Source: Pelagomonas calceolata
Taxonomy: Eukaryota > Sar > Pelagophyceae > Pelagomonadales > Pelagomonadaceae
Reading direction: 5' to 3'
NCBI GenBank assembly: GCA_918797485.1
Contig: CAKKNE010000005.1
Coordinates: 4,464,001 to 4,528,000, forward strand
Length of the DNA: 64,000 nucleotides
Shown here: positions 25,931-33,969 of the stretch, in pieces
Numbering within the stretch: the first letter of the stretch is position 1
Layout of the letters: each line of letters starts with the position of its first letter
Program-made: the position numbers and the translations under genes
The notes under the pieces: generated by a model
The model's database searches: none
What the model was told of the DNA's origin: nothing
What the model saw: the letters and a program-made list of their open reading frames with translations, nothing else

Positions 25931-27394
25931 TTATCGAAACGTAAACGTGAACCGCTGGCCGCCCTGCTGGAAGCCGCCGCCGGGGAAGCCCCCGGGGAAG
26001 CCCGGGAAGCCGCCAGGGAAACCCTGGCTCTGTTGGCCGCTGCCGGAGACGTCCTCGCCGGCGTCGTACTTCGCGCGCGTTTCTTCGTCGGACAATATTT
26101 CGTACGCGGCGGCGATCTCCTGGAACTTGGCCGTCAGCCGCTCCCGTTCGCCGTCGCTGACGTCGGGCGCGATCTTGTCCGGGTGGTACTTCAACGCAGC
26201 GTCGCGATACGCCTTCTTGATGTCCCGCGTACGCGCGTCCCGCGGCACGCCCAGTACCTTGTAGTGGTTCACCTCCTTGGACTGCTTGAAGGCGACCTCG
26301 GCCTTTTGTTGGTTCTTGCGCGTCCGGTCGTCGTCACTGACCTCCCTCGCTCGGGCGGCGGTCCGCCGTGCTCCGTCGTAGTCCTCGGCGCCGATCTCCG
26401 CTTCTGTTCGTTTTATCAAAGCGTCGACGTTTTTATCGTCCTGGGATAGGACGGCGTCGCAGTGGCGCTTCGCGTTCGAATAGTCCTTCAGCTCCAGGTA
26501 GGACGAGGCGATTTTCAGGTTCGTAGACGTGTGGAAGACGGCGTGCGACTCGTCCACGGACAAGGCCGACACCCACTGCTCCACGGCCTTCTCGTGGTCG
26601 CCGTTCGCCGAGTGCTTGTCGCCGGCCGCGTCCTTCTTCGTTAGAGAGCGCAGTTTTTTGTAGCCGCTCTTGCACCCGGGATGCTCCGGGTCGCTCCGCA
26701 AGGCCTGCTGCCAGTGCGTCTTCGCCATGGCGTGGTCCGCCAGGAAATAATAGGCCGAACCTCTTAATTCTAAAGCTTCGAGGTCGTCCGGCGTTTGTTT
26801 CAACGCCTTGCCGCTCTCGGCGATGCACTCGTACCAGTCCTTGCGGTCGTAGTGCGCCCTCGCTCGTAACAACAACAAATGAGACGGCTGGTCCGAGGCG
26901 TACTTCTCCAGAACTTCCGCCAGATGTTCTAATTCCAACCGCCGGTCGCCCTTCGCTCTAGCTTTATCAGCCGCCTGCAGCGCCGCGACGCAGCCCGCCG
27001 CCGCGCCGGACCCTTCCTTGTCCTTGGCCGCGTCGTAGTCGCGCTTGGCCTCGTCGCAGCGGCCGATGCCCAGTAACGCTCGCGCGCGCATCAATAACGC
27101 GGCGCCGTAGCCGGGCTTTATCCTCAATGCACTATCTAAATCCTCGACGGCGCGGGACGCCTTGCCGGCTCGCTTCAAGACATTGGCCCGCTTGAAATAG
27201 TTCCGCTCGTTGTCGGGCTCCAATTTGATCGCTCGCGCCAGTAACGAGAGCGCCGTATCGGTGTCCTTTTTGAGCAGCGCCTCGTCGGCCTTCGACCGGA
27301 GCTGGCCGGGCGTCTCCTCTCCGGTTTTTCTCGGCGCGGCGCCGGTCACAGGCAGTGCGCCGCGCAGCGATGCCAGCAGTAGGTAGAGCAGCAT
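25931..27394 (-). CDS. DNAJC3: DnaJC3/P58IPK-like ER co-chaperone
   Basis: A 487-residue protein with an N-terminal signal peptide (about 1-19), about nine TPR units from residue 30 to 350, and a J domain at about 374-440 with the HPD motif (YHPDKIAP) and KKAYRDAAL helix. A Gly/Phe-rich tail ends it. This order and length match DNAJC3 (P58IPK), the ER-lumen co-chaperone that delivers unfolded clients to BiP. The C-terminus (RFTFTFR) has no KDEL-type signal. DnaJC7-like cytosolic proteins lack the signal peptide, which decides the call. Confidence 0.9.
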   Translation of the reverse strand: MLLYLLLASLRGALPVTGAAPRKTGEETPGQLRSKADEALLKKDTDTALSLLARAIKLEPDNERNYFKRANVLKRAGKASRAVEDLDSALRIKPGYGAALLMRARALLGIGRCDEAKRDYDAAKDKEGSGAAAGCVAALQAADKARAKGDRRLELEHLAEVLEKYASDQPSHLLLLRARAHYDRKDWYECIAESGKALKQTPDDLEALELRGSAYYFLADHAMAKTHWQQALRSDPEHPGCKSGYKKLRSLTKKDAAGDKHSANGDHEKAVEQWVSALSVDESHAVFHTSTNLKIASSYLELKDYSNAKRHCDAVLSQDDKNVDALIKRTEAEIGAEDYDGARRTAARAREVSDDDRTRKNQQKAEVAFKQSKEVNHYKVLGVPRDARTRDIKKAYRDAALKYHPDKIAPDVSDGERERLTAKFQEIAAAYEILSDEETRAKYDAGEDVSGSGQQSQGFPGGFPGFPGGFPGGGFQQGGQRFTFTFR

Positions 27395-27890
27395 GGCTGG
27401 CGCGGCGACGGCTTGTGGCAGGGCTCCTCTGGCTGCAGTGAAACTTTACGTGGGCGGCCCTAGTGATGCGCGCTGCCTTGGCAGCGATGCGTGAGTATGC
27501 TGGAGAGTTGCCTCGTTCGCTCGTGTCACGAATGCTGCTGTTTTTCGAAAACGCCACGCGTAGCGTAGCAGCGTCGAGGCCTTTTGCCTGAATTGGCCTC
27601 GGGTATCATTCTATGCGGCGCGCCGACTACCCGTACTGAATATACCTCTCCAGGTCGCGTTCGGCATGCGATCGAATTCGTGCGGGCTCTGGCAGCCCAA
27701 GCTTTGAGAGAGCCATTTGGCTCTCACGAGCGTGGGGCAAGGATTTGGGCTGCCTTTGCGATCTATTTCAGCCGCACGGAACACGTACACCACGATCCTG
27801 AATTGCCTGTTCAGCGCTAGGCTCCCAAAAGGGCTGCCCACCAATCTCGGCCAAGACCTGTGGTACTAAAACGACCTGTGGTACTAAAAC
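27395..27890. other. Divergent intergenic region with nested inverted repeat
   Basis: No gene is seen. At 27691-27756 the outer arms GGCAGCCCAA/TTGGGCTGCC enclose a second inverted repeat GAGAGCCA/TGGCTCTC. A GGGCTGCCC box lies at about 27832, and the sequence GACCTGTGGTACTAAAAC is repeated in tandem directly before the ATG at 27891. The usual promoter palindrome is absent. Confidence 0.6.
27855..27890 (+). repeat. 18-bp tandem duplication abutting a start codon
   Basis: Two exact copies of GACCTGTGGTACTAAAAC directly precede ATG at 27891, so the duplicated word sets the start-codon context. Confidence 0.8.
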
Positions 27891-28241
27891 ATGGTCCTCC
27901 AGGCTGCCCTCATCACAATCATAGCGCTCGACGGGCTCGCCTTCATCGCCTTCTGCACGGCGATCTACCTCCGCAAGACGTGCACGCCGCGGCGGCAGAA
28001 GGACGTACGGTGGGCGCTGCGTATCGCCTACGTGTGTATGTTCGTGCTCGGCGTCATATGCGTCGCCACGATCGGCGCCTCGCCAGCCGCCGCCGCGATC
28101 GCGGGCGTCCTGCTGGGCAACGCCGCCGCCCTGATGGTTGCGGACTTCCTCGTGCCGCGCTGCTTCACGCTCGACACGCACTCCATCGGCGCAGATGCGC
28201 CGCAGGAGAACGCGCTGCGGGACCCCGAGGCGGTCACATAA
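27891..28241 (+). CDS. Small three-helix membrane protein
   Basis: A 116-residue protein with hydrophobic helices at about 4-27, 43-62 and 64-88, a basic loop (RKTCTPRRQKDVR) after the first, and an acidic C-terminal tail. No known domain is recognised. Its start is fixed by the tandem duplication in front of it, and its stop is 51 bp from the stop of the convergent transporter. Confidence 0.65.
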   Translation: MVLQAALITIIALDGLAFIAFCTAIYLRKTCTPRRQKDVRWALRIAYVCMFVLGVICVATIGASPAAAAIAGVLLGNAAALMVADFLVPRCFTLDTHSIGADAPQENALRDPEAVT

Positions 28242-28292
28242 GACTTCATAAAGTTAACGACGATTTGCACAGTTTCGATTTGCACATTCGAT

Positions 28293-29776
28293 TCAGAGCG
28301 CCGCGGCCAGCGACCCGGCCGTCAGCACGAGGCCCACGAGGACCAGTGCCACCGCGGCGGCCTTTCCGTTCAACGGCGACGCGTGCTCCGTCGGCCCCGG
28401 CGCCAGTCGCCGCGCCGCCAGGCTCAGCACGCCGGGCACGACCGCGCACAGGAACAGCCCGAAGCAGCCCGTGACGTTCGTGACGGACGAAATGTCCGGT
28501 TGAATGCACGCGCCGATGAGCGGCGGCACGGCGGCCACCAATCGGGCGATCCGGACGGAGGTCCGAGACGGCGGCGTCGCCGAGACCTCGCCGTTCGCCT
28601 GGAAGCGGCGGTGCGCCGCCAGTAACGCGTCGCCGAACGTGATCACATTCAAAGGATACGTGGCGAGGACGTTGACGGCCGGGTAGAGGACGACGAATTG
28701 GGCCAGCCACGCGATGAGGCGCGTCTTCAGCGCGTCTCTCGGGTCGGACGCGTCGTGGACGTGGTGGTACGTGGCCCAGCCCAGATTCGCCGCCGACTGC
28801 GTCTTCTCCCCGAATAAGTAGGCCACCGGCGCGGCGAAGAGAGCGTAGAGCAGGCAGGCGCCGACGAAGGCCCTTCGGAAAAGCACGTTCTTGTCGAACT
28901 CGCTTCGTACTTTGACAGGAGCGACGATCTGCGGCACGCTGTGGTGCAGCACCAGGGAGAAGGTGACGACCGGCGCTAACGCGGCGACGCCGTCGAAGGG
29001 GCCCGTCCGCTTGGGCATCGGCGCGATCGGGCCCATGGACCAGAGGTACGTCAACGCGGTGACGAGCATGACGGCCAGCATGACGACGCGGCCGAACGCG
29101 AGTAAGGTTTGCACGGCCTTCTGGTCCGCGAGGTCCTTCAGGGAGAGGGGCACGACGAAGACGGCGAACAGGCCGACGTAGAGGACGTGGCCGCTCGGCG
29201 CGAGGTTCGCCTCCAAGGCCGCCGCGAAGATGGCCGCGTAGCACCACAGACTCCCGAGCATGTAGCCCGAGATTAACGTCACGTAGGCCGCGTAGCCCGT
29301 ATCTCCGAGATACAAAGCGCAGAGGTCCGGGAGTTGGACGGGCCGTGGCGCCTCCCTTTGTAGACGCGTCACGGGCGGCGACGGCGCGTCGAGGGGCACT
29401 CTACAAAAGGACCCGCCGCTCTCGGGCAGCGCTCGCGCGGCCGCGATCCAGCCCGCGCGCGCCATGCAGTCCAGCAAGCACTCGGCCGCGGCCGTCGCGC
29501 CGATCGAGACCGCGACTAAGATGGACAAGCCCCAGACCAAACCGGCGTCTGCGAAGGCTCTTGGGAGTGTGAGATAGCCGGAACCCATCATATCTGTGTG
29601 GAAATCAAATTTCAGGCAACCCGCGCGACGCTGTCCCCGTAACTGCATCTGCTCGATGGACTTCCACACGGGCCTCGACAATTCAGACAGAAGACGACGG
29701 CGTACGCTGGCGCCATGGTCCCGTCGCCCTCGTCGGGCGTAAAATTAATGGGGGACTGCTCGGTCGCTGTCGACAT
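28293..29776 (-). CDS. AAAP-type amino acid transporter, two exons
   Basis: Exon 1 is 29776-29680 and exon 2 is 29593-28293 on the minus strand, giving 465 residues (a start at 29833 would add 19 residues). Removing the intron rebuilds helix 1 as AVVFCLNYMMGSGYLTLPRAFADAG in continuous form, the N-x3-GSG/GAG motif of AAAP/SLC38/AVT transporters. About eleven helices follow. A soluble loop lies near residues 95-115. These proteins move amino acids with protons or sodium across plasma or vacuolar membranes; substrate unknown. Exon 2 read alone has an out-of-family N-terminus. Confidence 0.85.
29594..29679 (-). other. Intron with terminal inverted repeats, introner-like
   Basis: An 86-bp phase-1 intron. 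Its 3' end is GAAATTTGATTTCCACACAG, the same 20 bases that end intron 1 of the ABCC gene, and its left repeat CCGTGTGGAAGTCCA pairs with the right end with about 12 of 15 matches. The chosen GT lies 10 nt outside the left repeat start; GTGGAA within the repeat is the alternative, leaving four extra residues. Confidence 0.8.
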
Positions 29777-30174
29777 TTGCTCTTGGATGTTTAGTACGTA
29801 CTGCTCGTGTTCTTGAAAGAGTACTGCTGGCACGCGTGCCGCAGAGGAGCTGCTGCAGATGGCTGGCTGTCACGTGACGACCTCGCTCTGCGTCGCAGCG
29901 ATGGCTCGAGGTGCTGCGCGTTGCAACAGCGACGTATACGTCTCTTGTGACAGCGCTCCTGCGATCTTTTTGCAGATCTCTGGCTCAAGCGCGGAGCACT
30001 CGCGCGACTGCAAACGCGCGTACGCATCAAAACGGGTTTTCTCGGAATTTTTTTGGCTTGAGCTACGCGAGCGCCTCGCGGTGAGCTCATCTAAGAACTC
30101 GTCCGCCTATTGTTCGTGCCGCAACTCCGCCGACCTGCCTGCGAGCAAGCGATCAGTGATCAATCACCAATGTA
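29777..30174. other. Divergent intergenic region
   Basis: No gene and no promoter palindrome are seen. A 10-bp palindrome GTCACGTGAC (G-box) is at about 29868. The plus-strand transcript would carry a minimal upstream reading frame, ATGTAATGG, where a start-stop pair directly abuts the real ATG at 30175. Confidence 0.5.
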
Positions 30175-31189
30175 ATGGTTTCACTGCTGAAGTTACTGGC
30201 GCTCGGCGCCGCAGTCTGCGCCGATGATACGGCCGACGGCTTCAAGAACACGACCGGCGCCGACGAGCTTAGGACCTTCGTCGATGGCGCGACGATCTTC
30301 GCGATCGAGTGGACCGACGGCGTGCCGACCGGCTGGGCTTTCGCTGGCGGCGACAACACGTCCACGTCGGTGGACGCCTTTGGCGACGACGTGAGGTGGG
30401 ACGTCATCGAGCGCCATCTCGGATTACCGCATCCTCTCTTAGCTGGAGACGCGGGCGACGCCGTGCGCCGCGACACTATTCTATATTGCGGCGCCGCCCG
30501 ACGACGCGTCCCACGATGCCGATTCTCTCAACAGCAACAGCACGTTCATCAAGAATTTCGCCGCGCTCTCCATCGACGAAAATGACTCTGATTTGGAGTT
30601 CAATGGGTCGCTAGCGTCGGCCGAGGCGCACTTCGCAGCTCAAGATGAAGCCACCGCAGCAACAGTCGAGGCTGTACCTGATGACCCGCCGCCGCCCAAT
30701 GATCAAAATAACGAGCCCGCCGACGCTGATTCGGAGCTCGATGATCTGTCGTCCTTGTTTGATCTGCCGCAAGCTCAAAATAGCGAGGCCGCTGGTTACG
30801 AGGCTTTTGATCCACCTACTCTCCCTCCTACGAACGACGAGACGATTCCCGCCGCGGCGAGCGACAACGAGGCCTTTGATCCAACTGCGAACGACGAGGC
30901 AATTGCGCTCGCCGTCGCGTACGAGGAGGACAACCACGAGGAGCGGGGCTGGCGGACGTTTCTAAGCCAGTGGCCCCTCTGGAAGCTTGTGTATTGGCTC
31001 ACTGATCACGATGAAACAAAGCACCTAGTTCCTGATGCTTGGCGGCGTAATCCGGACGCTGCGGACCTAGACGAGGTCATCGCGCTCATCGTCGCCGCGT
31101 GGCGAACGTTTGGAAGACCGTACGACCGCGGCCCTCGCGAACCCTGGGGGGAATACGATGAACCCTGGGGGGCCTTCTTCAACCTATAA
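30175..31189 (+). CDS. Secreted acidic protein with EAFDP repeats, two exons
   Basis: Exons 30175-30390 and 30443-31189 give 320 residues. A signal peptide (about 1-16) leads into a globular-looking region, then a long acidic, Asn/Asp/Pro-rich stretch with repeated (Y/N)EAFDP and NDE units, and a C-terminal region rich in Trp (GWRTFLSQWPLWKLVYW and EPWGEYDEPWGAF). The 52-bp GTGAGG...CTCTCTTAG intron, phase 0, restores one frame; without it the first frame ends at 30585. Family unknown. Confidence 0.7.
30391..30442 (+). other. 52-bp intron
   Basis: GTGAGG 5' site, pyrimidine-rich ATCCTCTCTTAG 3' site and a possible GATTAC branch region; phase 0. It is the most conventional intron in the window. 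Confidence 0.8.
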
Positions 31190-31225
31190 CCCGTTCCTAA
31201 TTTATCTTGACGCAAAGAGCAGTAA

Positions 31226-31249
31226 CCTAGCGTCCTGTAAGACACTAGG
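31226..31249 (-). promoter_or_regulatory. Promoter palindrome, copy 6 (tandem genes)
   Basis: On the minus strand CCTAGTGTCTTAC, 5 nt, ACGCTAGG-type arm. It lies in the 143-bp gap between two plus-strand genes, 84 bp before the ATG at 31333. It is the only clear copy not between divergent genes. Confidence 0.8.
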
Positions 31250-31332
31250 AAATCCCAGCAAGCCAGCTTGGCAAAGCCGCTGCTGCGCCTGCCTCGCAGG
31301 CCGAAGGCTGGACGCACCGCACAGCTCACAAA

Positions 31333-32748
31333 ATGATGCGCGCGGCGAGCAATGACGACGACGACTCGTACGACGACGAGCCGGAGACCACCCAGCAGCC
31401 CGCAAGACTGGGCAACTGGACCAAGGGCCTCGGCGGCGCGGCCAAGGCGGCTGCGCGTGCGATAGGCGACAAAGCGCTGGCCACGCTCGAGGACACGCTG
31501 GACGCGGCGGAAGAACGACTGCTAGATCCCGAGGAGCAGGACGTCACGGACGACGGCCGCGACCCCTTTGACGACGCGCGCGTCCAGGCGGCCCTGGAAC
31601 AGCTCCGCGCCGACTCGCGGGAAGAACTGGAGCTGCAACGGGAGACCTTCGAGGCGCGCATCGAAGAGCTCGAGGCCTGCGCCGCGTCCGAGTTTGATGG
31701 CAAGGCAGATAGGGTGGCGAGCAACGAAGCGACCACATCTGACGTCGTCGCGGTCCTCTGCGCCGCGGCTCTACGCGGCGCCGGCGTCGACGACGCGACC
31801 AGTCTCTCGGCGGAGCTCGCCCGCGAGACTACGAAAGACGCTTCTATCAGGTTAGAGGCCGCGGTCGCCTCCTCAAAAGCGCCGGCGACGGGCGGCGACC
31901 TGGATAAATTAAGAGCGCAGTTCGAGGCCGCTCGTAAAGCTCGGGACCAGGAGGCCACGCGTTTGAGGGAGGAGGCCTCGTCGGCGCGGAGCCTCGCGGC
32001 GACGAAGGCAGAGGAGGCCGCCGAGGAGCGCAAGCACGCGACAACTGCGCGCGACGACGCGGCGCAGGCATTACAAAAGGCAGACAAGGCCGAGGCGCGT
32101 TCAAAACGCGTCGACGAGCGCCGGCGCGCCGCCGAGGCCGCGTGCGGCGCCGCGCTCGCCGAGCGCGACTCTTTGAATCTGGTCCTACAGTCGCGCGAGG
32201 CGACCGCCTCATCGTCGCGGCGGCGCTTGGACGCCGCCGCCCAGGACGCGGACCAACAGGCCGCCTTAGGGCGCCTCCTCAAGAAGCGCTGCGAGGACGC
32301 GGAAGAAGCGGCCACGGCCGCGAAGACTGATAGAGATCGCGTCGAGGCCGCGCGCAAGAATTTAGAAAGGGTGGTCCGGAGCTTCGAGCAGAAGACTCAG
32401 GAAGCGGAATCCAACCTCAAGCGCGACCACGCGCTCCAGATCTCGGCGCTCGAGGGCGACGTCGAGGACGCGCAACAACAAATCCGCGAGCTCGAGGCGT
32501 CCCTAAAAGCGGCGCGCGCCTCGGAGCAGGCGCGGGACGTCGCGTCCGCGCGCGCCGAGGCGGAGTGCCAGGCGGCGCGCGCGGCGGCGCAGGCAGCGTG
32601 CGCGGACGTCGCCGCGCTCAAGGACGTGCTGTTGCGGCCGCCGGACCCGGTCCCCGTCGTCGAGCGCGAGGCGTCGGCGCCCTCGAAACCGCGGCGGGGC
32701 TTCGCCGCGTGGCTCAACGAGATCGTCGACGCGGAGTTGGAGAGTTAA
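31333..32748 (+). CDS. Coiled-coil protein, unknown
   Basis: A 471-residue protein starting ATGATG. The first 35 residues are acidic (DDDDSYDDEPE), followed by NWTKGLGGAAKAAARAIGDKAL, which could be amphipathic and membrane-binding. From about 75 to 430 it is a nearly unbroken Ala/Glu/Arg coiled coil. The C-terminus RRGFAAWLNEIVDAELES is a conserved-looking short helix. Golgin- or TMF-like tethering proteins have such a layout, but no family motif proves it. Its stop is 31 bp from the convergent WW-CCCH-RS gene. Confidence 0.75.
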   Translation: MMRAASNDDDDSYDDEPETTQQPARLGNWTKGLGGAAKAAARAIGDKALATLEDTLDAAEERLLDPEEQDVTDDGRDPFDDARVQAALEQLRADSREELELQRETFEARIEELEACAASEFDGKADRVASNEATTSDVVAVLCAAALRGAGVDDATSLSAELARETTKDASIRLEAAVASSKAPATGGDLDKLRAQFEAARKARDQEATRLREEASSARSLAATKAEEAAEERKHATTARDDAAQALQKADKAEARSKRVDERRRAAEAACGAALAERDSLNLVLQSREATASSSRRRLDAAAQDADQQAALGRLLKKRCEDAEEAATAAKTDRDRVEAARKNLERVVRSFEQKTQEAESNLKRDHALQISALEGDVEDAQQQIRELEASLKAARASEQARDVASARAEAECQAARAAAQAACADVAALKDVLLRPPDPVPVVEREASAPSKPRRGFAAWLNEIVDAELES

Positions 32749-32779
32749 CATGAACTGTGATAAAACTCTTAGGGGCGCC

Positions 32780-33472
32780 TCAGCGGTATCGGTCTCGCTC
32801 GCGCCGGCTGTACGACCGCGGCGGCGAGCGCCGGCGGTAGTCCGGCGACCGCGACCGATGCCTCCGCCGGTAGTCGTCGGGCGACGGCGACCGGCGGCGC
32901 CGCGGCGGCGACCGCGACCGCGACCGGCGGCGCCGCGGCGACGGCGCCCGGCGGTCGCGATTTCCAGAGTAGCGCGGCACGGACCGGCCGTCGTCGACGG
33001 CGATGGGCTTGACCTTGGGCAGGCCGTCCGCGTTGTACAAATGCCCAAACCGTTTCCTGTTGTGCACGTGGGGACATTTGTCGCCCTTCATGCAGGCGCC
33101 CAGCGGGTAGAGGTGGCAATCACCTAATTTAAGACCACCGGCGTCCGTGATGTGGCCCTTGATGCCGTTGCCGGCGGCGTTCTGCAACCCGCTGAACGAG
33201 GCCGTGTTCTTGTCGCCGGACTGGATGTGCTGCGTGACCTGGAGCCAGGCCTCGTAGCGTTCCGGTTCCAGGATCGGGTCGGGGCGGGGGATGCCGCCCG
33301 GCGCCGCGTCGGGCACGGGTGCGCTCATGGGCGGCGGCGGCGGCAGCGGCGGCGGTTCCCACGTCGTGACGTTCGTCACTGGATTAAAATAGTAGGGCCG
33401 CGGCTGGCCCGGCGCCACGACGACCTGCCAGGGCGGCGGCGGCGGGCCGCGCGGGCCGCCGTAGAAAGCCAT
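32780..33472 (-). CDS. WW, CCCH zinc-finger and RS-domain protein
   Basis: A 230-residue protein from the ATG at 33472. A WW domain spans about 8-40 (WQVVVAPGQPRPYYFNPVTNVTTWEPP, where W, YYF and the second W are the key residues). Polyproline follows, then a CCCH finger near 125-145 with C-x7-C-x5-C-x3-H spacing (CHLYPLGACMKGDKCPHVH). The last 60 residues are an RS domain with RRRSRSRSPPRRR units. This set points to a pre-mRNA splicing or 3'-processing factor in nuclear speckles. The upstream frame is open and repetitive through a 42-bp duplication but has no ATG. Confidence 0.85.
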   Translation of the reverse strand: MAFYGGPRGPPPPPWQVVVAPGQPRPYYFNPVTNVTTWEPPPLPPPPPMSAPVPDAAPGGIPRPDPILEPERYEAWLQVTQHIQSGDKNTASFSGLQNAAGNGIKGHITDAGGLKLGDCHLYPLGACMKGDKCPHVHNRKRFGHLYNADGLPKVKPIAVDDGRSVPRYSGNRDRRAPSPRRRRSRSRSPPRRRRSPSPDDYRRRHRSRSPDYRRRSPPRSYSRRERDRYR

Positions 33473-33477
33473 GTGAT

Positions 33478-33541
33478 CCGGCGCTTCGGCTTTGTTTGCT
33501 TTGTGTTGGGAGATGTCAGCCGGCGCTTCGGCTTTGTTTTG
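33478..33541 (-). repeat. Direct duplication upstream of the WW-CCCH-RS start
   Basis: CCGGCGCTTCGGCTTTGTTT occurs at about 33478 and again about 42 bp later, directly upstream of the minus-strand ATG at 33472. It would fall in the 5' UTR. Confidence 0.7.
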
Positions 33542-33739
33542 TAAACGAGCGTGCTCGGCCGGCGCGCTCGCGACGCCGATTGGGAGAGCTCGACGGGGAG
33601 TCCAGGCGTTTCGCGGCCACGCGTCGGCTGCGCTGGAAGGACGGCAACAGACCCAAACAGTGTGTACCAGAGACACTGTGGAGGAGCCCTTTGCTCGCGT
33701 CGCGCTGGGAAACACGCTTTTTGGTCGGCGCACAGGCTT

Positions 33740-33763
33740 GCTAGTGTGTTACCGCCCGCTAGC
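33740..33763 (+). promoter_or_regulatory. Divergent-promoter palindrome, copy 7
   Basis: GCTAGTGTGTTAC, 4 nt, CGCTAGC; one substitution in the core. It lies in the 497-bp gap between ATGs at 33472 and 33970. Apart from the duplication near 33478 nothing else is seen in the gap. Confidence 0.8.
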
Positions 33764-33969
33764 TGCCAGCTGTGTGACGCCCGCACTCGGCCCATCGCTG
33801 CGAAGGATAGCTGAAATTCTTGCATCACGTCTTTAGTCCAGTACTGCGAGCGTTGGACCAGCTTTTTCCGCGTGCGTCTTTGTGGGAGAGCTAAGCCAGG
33901 CAGGGAGGCTGCAGCTGCCAGGCGCCAAGGCGCAGCGCAGTGCATCGGAATAACTCACAAAGAGCAGTC

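Noticed and set aside
28246-29247. 333-residue minus-strand frame within the transporter gene
   Set aside because: Arg/Gly-rich, no domain, and overlaps the transporter in a different frame.
31326-32357. 343-residue minus-strand frame opposite the coiled-coil gene
   Set aside because: Ser/Ala/Arg-rich antisense shadow of a coiled coil.
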